Shown here: positions 1 through 6,100 of the stretch, piece after piece
Position numbering within the stretch: the first letter of the stretch is position 1
How the letters are laid out: every line of letters starts with the position of its first letter
Source of the DNA: an uncultured Sutterella sp.
GTDB lineage: Bacteria; Pseudomonadota; Gammaproteobacteria; Burkholderiales; Burkholderiaceae_F
DNA: 6,320 bases
Assembly: GCA_905213905.1 (NCBI GenBank)
Contig: CAJMKD010000069.1
Coordinates: 1 to 6,320 of the forward strand
Direction: 5' to 3'
Made by a program: the position numbers and the translations under genes
The notes under the pieces: generated by a model
The model's database searches: none
What the model saw: the letters and a program-made list of their open reading frames with translations, nothing else
Told to the model about the DNA's origin: nothing

Positions 1-220
1 CATGCGCGGCGTGATCTACGCCATGGTTATCGCAGAAACATTCCTCTGGTTCGGGCTCGTGGCCCGGATCTTCGGCCTGCCGCCGCTTCGTCGCGGCTAC
101 CGAAAGCTCTGCCGCTGGATTGACGGTTTGGCCGGCGTGCTCTTCGTCGGCTTTGGCTTGGGACTCATTTGGTCGGTTTTTCGCCGTCTGACAGCATCCG
201 GCACGATGGCTGCACAGTAA
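1..220 (+). CDS. LysE/RhtB-family amino-acid exporter, C-terminal end (5' partial)
   Basis: This is the last 72 codons of a gene that begins before the window; the frame is open to the left edge and ends with TAA at 218-220. The peptide has two hydrophobic stretches, roughly residues 4-25 and 43-60 of the visible part. They are separated by a basic loop (PPLRRGYRKLCRWID) and followed by a short basic tail. A penultimate helix, an Arg/Lys-rich loop ending in RRW-D or RRW-N, and a last helix starting with G (here LAGVLFVGFGLGLIW) is the usual C-terminus of LysE/RhtB exporters. These are inner-membrane proteins of about 200-210 residues that export amino acids such as lysine, homoserine or threonine. 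The substrate cannot be told from this end. The internal ATG at base 2 is unlikely to be the start, because it would leave only the last two helices. A strong terminator follows 15 bases after the stop, so it is the last gene of its transcript. The family call is fairly good but rests on a fragment. Confidence 0.72.
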   Translation, partial: MRGVIYAMVIAETFLWFGLVARIFGLPPLRRGYRKLCRWIDGLAGVLFVGFGLGLIWSVFRRLTASGTMAAQ

Positions 221-235
221 TCATGATCTATTCCG

Positions 236-264
236 GCGGGCTTCCAAAGAAGCCCGCTTTTTTT
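236..264 (+). terminator. Intrinsic terminator of the LysE-type gene
   Basis: A perfect 9-bp GC-rich stem (GCGGGCTTC at 236-244 with GAAGCCCGC at 249-257) encloses a 4-base CAAA loop and runs straight into seven T residues (258-264). It lies 15 bases after the TAA of the exporter gene. This is a textbook Rho-independent terminator and isolates the exporter from everything downstream. Confidence 0.93.
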
Positions 265-846
265 ATCAGCACTCGTCTCCTCTTTTATTCAATTTTTTCC
301 TTTCAATCCTGAAGTAATCTTTCGCCTTCATTCATATCGAAAACAAAGAATAGGGTATATCCTTTTTAATCCAAAATTTGAATTTCGCATTTAATATCGA
401 ATCTCATCGAAACAAATTTCGAATATCGAGCAACAGGCATCTTATCCAGGGGTGCTCTCCAGCCAAACATCCGCTCACTTGAGGGTGCAGCACTCCATGC
501 GTAGCCACTTGCCAGCCTATTTTCAGCACCTCACTAACGACGTCACCGTTGTAGATCCCTGAGCCGCTTGCAATTCCAGGTTGATCAAGAAGGAATAGGG
601 GATCAATGCTATCCGTAGACATTCAGCGAAAAGACAGGATCTGCTTAGAAGCTAGAAACAATCCAGGTGAAGCGTTCGAAGCTTGGTTAATGACAGAAAG
701 GCAATGCATTCGAAGATTAGATACTTGAGACGCGAATCATCTAAGATCTGGCCTGATCTGAAATCAAAGGAATAACCAAAACAATTCAGCCGTTTCAATG
801 GATCCTGTGAGGAACTTTGACCGCTTTGTTTAGATACGAATCTTCG

Positions 847-875
847 TTGACGGCAAATCAACGGAATTGCATTAT
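847..875 (+). promoter_or_regulatory. Candidate sigma-70 promoter
   Basis: TTGACG at 847-852 matches five of six -35 consensus bases. CATTAT at 870-875 matches four of six -10 bases. The spacer is exactly 17 bases. Transcription would start near 882 and enter the more GC-rich, foldable stretch at about 900-1080, upstream of the inverted repeat at 1112-1135. No gene starts directly downstream, so this could drive a small RNA or a very long leader, or be a chance match. Confidence 0.25.
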
Positions 876-1101
876 TCGAACTGAAGAAACGTTTGGATTC
901 GTGCTTCGCACAACCAAAAAGGATCCATCTGCGCATTGTCTCGCAGCGATGACGCACGCTGCACGTCGAACCCGGAGAAATCTCCGACGACGCAGTTCAG
1001 AGCGAGCCTTGCGTTGCAAACGCAGCTCGAGACCAGAACGCAAAGCCCATGGCAAGCAGCCAAACGTGATGGCGCGAATTTCGATCAGAAATTCAGTGCA
1101 T

Positions 1102-1130
1102 TTCTCATTATTCAACATAACGACTATTAT
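1102..1130 (+). promoter_or_regulatory. Candidate sigma-70 promoter for the exported-protein gene
   Basis: TATTAT at 1125-1130 matches five of six -10 bases. TTCTCA at 1102-1107 matches four of six -35 bases, with a 17-base spacer. Transcription would begin near 1137, giving a leader of about 290 bases before the ATG at 1430. The inverted repeat at 1112-1135 covers most of the spacer and the whole -10, as expected of a repressor operator. This is a prediction from consensus matching only; no better promoter was found closer to the gene. Confidence 0.3.
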
Positions 1131-1135
1131 GTTGA
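1112..1135. promoter_or_regulatory. Perfect inverted repeat, possible operator (or weak terminator)
   Basis: TCAACATAA (1112-1120) and TTATGTTGA (1127-1135) are exact reverse complements with a 6-base centre, CGACTA. The two-fold symmetry and arm length suit a dimeric DNA-binding regulator, and the right arm overlaps the candidate -10 box TATTAT at 1125-1130. Alternatively, as RNA it forms an AT-rich hairpin followed by TTAATTTTT (1136-1144), which could be a weak terminator for anything transcribed from the left. The low GC content of the stem argues somewhat against strong termination. I do not recognise the binding word. Confidence 0.45.
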
Positions 1136-1429
1136 TTAATTTTTAGGCCAAAATTGCCGGATTTACGTCGGTTTTTAGAGCTTCCATTGCATCCGTTCGC
1201 TGCAAGTTCTGGCGGCTCTAATAACCCGCATGTTGCTGTTTTCTCTGCAATGCGAGATTTGACAACTGGCGTTTCTGCTACCGCTTTTTCGCCACAAGCA
1301 CTTTCCGCAATTGGAGCCGCCCGACACCATGGCTAAGCTTGCGCAAAAGGCCCGTTCGGACAAGTGCCCGACCGCGGACCTCTCAACCGGACTGTCAACC
1401 GACCACTTTTCTGCATTCAGAGAAAACAC

Positions 1430-2155
1430 ATGTCTTTCAATCTTCGCTCGAAGGTCATTCTCGGACTCAGCCTCGGCATTGCTGCCTTTTCCGTTCATGC
1501 CACCGCACCTTCAAACGACGTGCAGCTCTTCAAGAACATCCGTTTCGGCCAGACCGCCGAAGAAATCCTTAAAGACTCGGCCATGGCTCCCTGCGCGCAA
1601 ACCAACGATGCAGATCTCATGGCCGTCGCCCCAGACGGCGTCTGCCGCAAGACTGAGCTCAATTTCTTCGGCATCAACGGCTGGAAGATGGCCGTGCAGA
1701 TGCTCAACGGCAAAGCCGCGCAAGTCATGCTCTTCAAGGCTTCCGACTACACCGAAGTTCAGCGCGTGACGGCTTCGCTCATGAAGAGCGGCTACATCGG
1801 GCTTGCCGTTGACGAAGACGGCAAGGTGCTTGTCGACGCCATTGCATCACTCCGTGCGAATCCCAAGTCCGACTTCGCCCGCCTCTTCGCCGATGCCGAA
1901 AATCAGGTCACGTCCAAGGGAACCTTCAACCTCGGCTATTCCTTCTATCAGGTGGACACGAAAGATATCCAAGAAGCCGTCAAGCTCGGCTCCCTTACCA
2001 ACTACCTCATGAACGGCGCTTCGCCCAAGCTGCGCGCTGTCGAACTGCGCATGGTCCAGGATCCGGAAACAGGCTTGATTCTGCTCCTGAGCTTCCTCGC
2101 GCCGAAGGCTGCGCTCCTCGAGATCAACAATTCGGCACAGGCGGAAGAATTCTGA
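1430..2155 (+). CDS. Exported hypothetical protein with two cysteines (241 aa)
   Basis: I do not recognise this family. The ATG at 1430 is preferred over the in-frame ATG at 1364 because it begins a classical signal peptide: MSFNLRSK, then a hydrophobic core, then an AxA-like site (SVHA|TAP), with cleavage expected after residue 24. It also has a weak AGAGA ribosome site at 1419-1423, six bases upstream. The 22 extra codons from 1364 look non-coding. There is no lipobox cysteine and no other long hydrophobic segment, so the mature protein of about 217 residues should be soluble in the periplasm or released. It has only two cysteines, C55 in APCAQ and C72 in DGVCRK, spaced to form a disulfide. 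The early motif NIRFGQTAEEI and the later LNFFGINGW and VQMLNGKAAQVMLF suggest an alpha/beta fold. A final hydrophobic strand (LILLLSFLAPKAALLEI) precedes an acidic tail. Codon use is clean and GC-leaning throughout. It stands alone between long gaps. Coding status is secure; the function is unknown. Confidence 0.9.
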   Translation: MSFNLRSKVILGLSLGIAAFSVHATAPSNDVQLFKNIRFGQTAEEILKDSAMAPCAQTNDADLMAVAPDGVCRKTELNFFGINGWKMAVQMLNGKAAQVMLFKASDYTEVQRVTASLMKSGYIGLAVDEDGKVLVDAIASLRANPKSDFARLFADAENQVTSKGTFNLGYSFYQVDTKDIQEAVKLGSLTNYLMNGASPKLRAVELRMVQDPETGLILLLSFLAPKAALLEINNSAQAEEF

Positions 2156-2245
2156 TCAATAACGGCCGCCCTACTCGTCGTCGACCGCTTGCAAATCTTG
2201 TCTGACGCAGTGATTGCGGGTCGCGGAAAAGGAATGCGCCGCACT

Positions 2246-2268
2246 GGGGACGGTCAGCAGCCGTCCCC
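2246..2268. terminator. Strong hairpin after the exported-protein gene, no T run
   Basis: GGGGACGG (2246-2253) pairs perfectly with CCGTCCCC (2261-2268) around a 7-base TCAGCAG loop, about 90 bases after the TGA at 2153-2155. It lacks the T tract of an intrinsic terminator (TTGCCG follows). It may protect the 3' end of the transcript or assist Rho-dependent termination. A second hairpin follows after four bases. Confidence 0.4.
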
Positions 2269-2272
2269 TTGC

Positions 2273-2302
2273 CGTATGAGTGGAGCTGTGTTTGCTCATA
2301 CG
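2273..2302. repeat. Second 8-bp inverted repeat, adjacent to the first
   Basis: CGTATGAG (2273-2280) and CTCATACG (2295-2302) are exact reverse complements around a 14-base loop. It sits four bases after the hairpin at 2246-2268. The pair could be a structured 3' untranslated region or a protein binding site; there is no T run after it. Confidence 0.4.
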
Positions 2303-2344
2303 TACAAAAGAAAAATTGGTCTTGGTTCCACCCCCCAAGGCCTC

Positions 2345-2368
2345 GAATGCTTCAAAACATTCTTTTTT
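2345..2368 (+). terminator. Weak intrinsic terminator candidate
   Basis: A short stem (GAATG 2345-2349 with CATTC 2358-2362, 8-base loop) is followed at once by six T residues (2363-2368). The stem is only five pairs, mostly A-T, so efficiency would be low. It is the first hairpin-plus-T-run on the plus strand after the exported-protein gene, about 190 bases after its stop, so it could be where that transcript ends. Confidence 0.35.
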
Positions 2369-2747
2369 ATAAAAATCAAAGATTAAAAGCCCTGTTCCAG
2401 CCTTCTTGGCTGCACGGCCAGCTTCCATAGCTTCCGAGGAAATGAAAGCGAACTCGACGACATGATCGCCCAAGACAGGCTGGCTGTTCGGGAGGTTTGA
2501 CGGTAAAGCAGCCGTTCGCTTCTGCCCATGCCGGCATTGAATTGAACATCGAAAAGTCCTCACTGAGAGCGTTATCAGAAAACGCCATTCTTGGCTGAGG
2601 CCGACTTTGGCCTATAGAGTCAGGGGAGCTTGCCGGTTCGCTTTCCTTTTTCGCTGATGCCATCACGCCTTAGGGCCTAGGAGTAATACCCACCTCTTTC
2701 AACGGTCTGTTGTTTTTCAGAAACAATCTAGGCATTCTTTTTCAACC

Positions 2748-2777
2748 CTGAAAGGGATCCTTTCGGACACGTTTTTT
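2748..2777 (+). terminator. Hairpin with offset T run
   Basis: CTGAAAGG (2748-2755) pairs with CCTTTCGG (2759-2766), including one wobble pair, around a 3-base GAT loop. Six T residues lie at 2772-2777, but five bases separate the stem from them, so the geometry is not that of a good intrinsic terminator. There is no gene just upstream that needs one. Confidence 0.2.
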
Positions 2778-2896
2778 CATCGAAATTCCCTGTCGCTGTA
2801 GTGACCTCCGCGCCATAGTCCGTACAGCTTCACTCTCTTTTTTATCAAGTCAGTTTTCGTTCATTCGGTGAACCTCGTAATACCACCTTTATGTGA

Positions 2897-2931
2897 TTCG
2901 TTTTTCGGTTTTACTCATTCCGAATAACGAA
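2897..2931. promoter_or_regulatory. 12-bp imperfect inverted repeat upstream of the autotransporter gene
   Basis: TTCGTTTTTCGG (2897-2908) and CCGAATAACGAA (2920-2931) are reverse complements except for one position, with an 11-base centre. A near copy of the left arm, TTCGTTCATTCGG, lies 40 bases upstream at 2857. A weak promoter-like pair (TTTACT at 2910-2915 and TTAAAT at 2933-2938, 17-base spacer) overlaps the repeat. The arrangement suggests a control site about 200 bases before the start codon. No regulator can be named. Confidence 0.3.
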
Positions 2932-3113
2932 ATTAAATTAGATATTCCCTTGCTTATTTCTCTGCTACAGGCCTAGCATCCCCCTCGCGAGGCGTTTGCA
3001 TCTGACCGAACCCCGACGGTTGCTTCCGAAGACGTCCCGCATACAGCTGCGAATATTGATTAATTGCATCAGAAATTGATCCGATCGCCGCACCCTCTTC
3101 CCTCCTCATCTAC

Positions 3114-3119
3114 AGGAAG
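3114..3119 (+). promoter_or_regulatory. Ribosome binding site of the autotransporter gene
   Basis: AGGAAG ends seven bases before the ATG at 3127. It is the best Shine-Dalgarno match in the window and fixes the start of the large open frame; the next in-frame ATG (3229) falls inside the signal peptide core and has no such site. Confidence 0.8.
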
Positions 3120-3126
3120 ATTTGCC

Positions 3127-6100
3127 ATGGCTTTTGTACAGACACGCCTGCGCAATACTGCCCATCAAGATCATTCATCGTCAAACAGACCGCAACTGCG
3201 GCTGACGCCGGCCGCAGCCGCCCTTTGCATGCTCTTTGTGGCACTCCATGCGCCGGCAGCCGAATCAACGCTTTGGCCCCAGCAGGGCGGAAGCGAAGCC
3301 AATCCGCTTGTGCTCGACGGGACCAGTTATCTGGTTGAGATCAATGCCCAGGGCGGCTGGTACCGCCTCGAAAACGACGTTGCCTTCACGGGGCAATTTA
3401 ACGTTGACAGCGCAAAAGTGATGGCTGTTGACGCTGCAGGCGACGTTCGTCTTGCCCCCAGTCCCAGCCATTCCGGCATCATCTCCGTCGTCCGCGGCTC
3501 TCAATTTGCCCTTTCTGCCAAAGGCAGCATTGAAGCAACCGATTCATATCAGGTGCTTTCCTCCAGGGGCAGCAGCGTCCGGCTGACTTCGGAAAAAAGC
3601 TTTTCGTTCAGCACAACTTACGGTGCCGGCTTATATGCCGACAACGACCGAGAGAACCCGCAAGGCACGTCAGAAATCATCATTACTGCGCCGACAGTCT
3701 CTGTTTCTTCTTCGGATTACGCCATCAATGCCTATCGTCGAAGCATCGTTCGAATCAACACGCAGGAAGGCTATTTCACGCGAGGCATTTATACGAATGA
3801 AGGCGGTGCCATCTATCTTTCCAAAGGCGACGCAGAAAGCGGCAGCTTTACAGTCATGAGCAATCTGGACGCCACCGGCGGCAGCCACATTGGCGTCCAC
3901 AGCTCGCTTTCGACGCGCAATCTTTACGCGAGCAATTACGGCTCCATCACGATTGAAAACGCGGACAAAGTCACCGTGAGTGGCGAGCTGAGCGCGTACA
4001 GCAATTACAACAAGACTGCCGATCGCACGCTCATCAACATTCAAAGCCATGATGTCTTTGAAGTGCTCGGCTGCAACGATGTTTATTTCGATAAGTCGTT
4101 GCGTTACTTCTCAGTAAGGATTTCGAACACGCTCGACCACGAAGAAGCCGGACTTGCCGCCGATGCGGACAGAACGTACCTCGCCTACGGCGCTTCAGTC
4201 ACAGGCCAGAACGCCTGGAGCCACATCACCGGCCGGGAAGCCGTGATCGGCAAGAAGCAGGATGTTTTCAGCGATTCGATCGAACGCACCGACTCAACGC
4301 TTTATGCGCTTCGACTTCAGAAAGGCGGCGCGTTTTCTGCACTTCTTTCCGAAAAGCTCGCCATCGTGAGCGAAACCGGACGCGCAGTGCTTGCCGAAGA
4401 TGCCGGCACCAAGCTTTACGTCCTTTCGGCGCAGCCGATGACCGTTGCGGGCAGCATGCTCTTTCGCAACGGCGCAAGCTTCGCCCTCTGCGGCGGACTT
4501 GATGTCAAAGGCGCAGTGTCTTTCCTCAACAATGCCGTTTTCGAGTCCCTCACGCTCGAAGAAGCCAATGCGCCTTTGGATGCAAACCGTCCGAAGCTGC
4601 GCGATCCCGTCAACATGTCAAGCAACACTGCAATCCGCATTACGAATGAGGCCGGATCGGCATTGGCCGCTGCGAGCGCTGCACCCTCTTCGGATGAAAA
4701 CTACAACGCGCTCACCGTCAAGGGCTCAAGCATTGATTTCTCGGGCCGCGACACGAGCTTCATGACCCAAGCGCAAGCCGGCTATCAAGGCGCAGCAGAC
4801 CCGACACATCCAATCGACACCGTCGGCAGCGCCCTTCGCGTCGGCACGGGCGGATCGCTCAAGATCGACGACGGCCAGAACACGATCCAAGGCCTTGTCC
4901 TTGTCGGCCGCGGCGAAAACACCGCGCGCAATGCCGACGACACAGCCGCCAATGGCGGGCGGCTCATTCTCGGCCCAAACGGAACGCATGACATCTCGGG
5001 CGACATGGTTGCCATGAACGGCGGCTCGATTGAACTCACGCTCACGAGCGACGCCCAGTGGGAAGGCCAAGCGGACGACTACGGCGATATTCGCAGCGGG
5101 GAATCCACGCTCGCGAAGCGCACGCGGGTCCTGCATCCCGACAACGATTATTCGTCGACCCTCGCCATCAGCGAGCCGGGCGACATTCACCTCACGCTTT
5201 CGGGCGGCACGTGGCGTGCCCGCGGCCAAAGCTGCGTTACGTCCGTAACGTTTGCCGAGCCCGGGGTTCCGCTTCGCGCCCGTGCCGCTCGAAGCGCTGG
5301 GAGCGCCTTGTCGGCCTGGGGAAGCGATGCCAACGTGATCGACCTCTCGCAGGATGAGAATTCGTCGCTTTCCATCGGGACGCTGCACGGCAGCGGCACC
5401 TTCAGAATGCGCCTCAACGGAACCAATCCCGAAAAGAGCGACATGCTCTTCATCGAAAATATGGACGACTCGAGCGTCTATACGATTCAGGCTGAAATTG
5501 CTTCCGGCAGCAGCCTCTCGGACTTGTATGGCCTCCGGTTCGCCACAACTGGGGCTGTTCCCAAAGATACGAACCGGTTTGTTGTTGAAGCACGCGATCA
5601 AGGCTTCTACGACTTGCGCTTCGGCGTCAGAGCCGAGGATTACCGAAGAGACGATCCGAAAACTGCCGCCTACAACGACGGCACGCTCTCGCCAGCTGAA
5701 GCACGCGACGGCACCGGCACGGCCAAGCCCGGAAGCCGGCAGGTTGATGTCCTTTTCGGCGGGAACGGCGAAGGTTCAAGCCTTGGCGTGAACTGGTATC
5801 TCGCCTATGAGGACGAGCCTCAGACGACGCCAGACCCGGACACGGATGATCCAGGCATGCCTACCGAGCCCGGCACCGGCACGGGCGACGACACCGACAA
5901 CGGGTCCGGCGAGTCTTCGCAGCCGGAGAACCCCGAGAACGGCAGCAGCATTGAACCGGGCGGCGGATCTGGCGACGGCAATGAAGCCGGCAGGCCCGGC
6001 AGCGACGGCGGCGAGGCCGTGACGCCCAGCGACCCCGAGAACGGCAACGGCATTGAAACCGGCGGCGGATCCGGCGATACCGATGACGCCGGCAAGCCTG

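Larger units (their letters stand above)
265..1429. other. Long gap without a supported gene
   Basis: About 1.16 kb lie between the exporter terminator and the next start codon. The left part (about 265-430) is AT-rich and repeats the word ATCGA four times (336, 396, 406 and 425). Short open frames exist on both strands, for example 404-622 minus with an ATG at 622. None has a Shine-Dalgarno sequence, recognisable motif or protein-like composition, so I call none of them. The middle (about 930-1080) is more GC-rich and can fold locally: GTGC-ttc-GCAC at 901-911, and TGCGTT-gca-AACGCA at 1010-1024 flanked by GAGC/GCTC. Candidate promoters at 847-875 and 1102-1130 are listed separately. No tRNA or rRNA was seen. 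The stretch may be regulatory, a decayed gene region, or both. Confidence 0.6.
2171..2563 (-). other. Possible minus-strand coding relic
   Basis: A 130-codon open frame begins at a GTG (2563) without a visible ribosome site. Its middle part, around 2390-2510, reads as plausible protein on the minus strand (for example GDHVVEFAFISSEAMEAGRAA, then KKAGTGLLIFDFYKKE), with many G-starting codons as in real genes. Both ends look random. The other minus-strand frame at 2376-2666 is also open and starts at a GTG, which could mean an old frameshift. I recognise no family. It may equally be a chance open frame, and the hairpins inside it argue for non-coding sequence. Confidence 0.17.
2156..3126. other. 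Long gap without a firmly supported gene
   Basis: About 970 bases separate the exported-protein gene from the autotransporter. The left third holds two strong hairpins (2246-2268 and 2273-2302) and a weak terminator-like hairpin (2345-2368). A minus-strand open frame at 2171-2563 has partly protein-like composition. From about 2680 to 3110 the sequence is AT-leaning with several T runs, as expected of an upstream regulatory region. It includes a stem with T run at 2748-2777 and a 12-bp inverted repeat at 2897-2931. No tRNA, insertion-sequence ends or target-site duplications were found. Confidence 0.6.

Noticed and set aside
330..430. Repeated ATCGA words as a CRISPR or iteron array
   Set aside because: The words are only five bases, unevenly spaced and in AT-rich sequence; there is no repeat-spacer structure and no replication gene nearby.
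404..622. Minus-strand 72-codon frame starting with ATG at 622
   Set aside because: There is no Shine-Dalgarno sequence, no recognised motif and no neighbour supporting it. The length is within chance expectation for an AT-leaning gap.
664..690. tRNA T-loop-like GTTCGAAGC
   Set aside because: No acceptor stem, anticodon arm or D arm can be built around it.
817..1146. Plus-strand 109-codon frame with an Arg-rich middle
   Set aside because: There is no ribosome site, the composition shifts abruptly from AT-type to Arg-rich residues, and the end runs through the palindrome at 1112-1135. It looks like chance.
1259..1284. Exact TTGACA at 1259-1264 as a -35 box
   Set aside because: No acceptable -10 lies 16-18 bases downstream; the nearest candidate (TACCGC after a 14-base gap) is poor.
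1364..1429. In-frame upstream ATG that would add 22 residues to the exported protein
   Set aside because: The added residues would place a polar, Arg-containing extension before an otherwise textbook signal peptide, and there is no ribosome site before 1364.
5240..5335. Possible compensated frameshift in the Arg/Ala-rich passenger stretch at about residues 714-733
   Set aside because: Neither alternative plus frame gives a more passenger-like reading (one has a stop near 5251), so the odd composition alone does not support a frameshift.
4726..5601. Minus-strand open frame of 291 codons
   Set aside because: It lies wholly inside the autotransporter passenger. Its Ala/Arg/Val-rich translation is typical of the antisense of GC-leaning coding DNA, with no motif or ribosome site.
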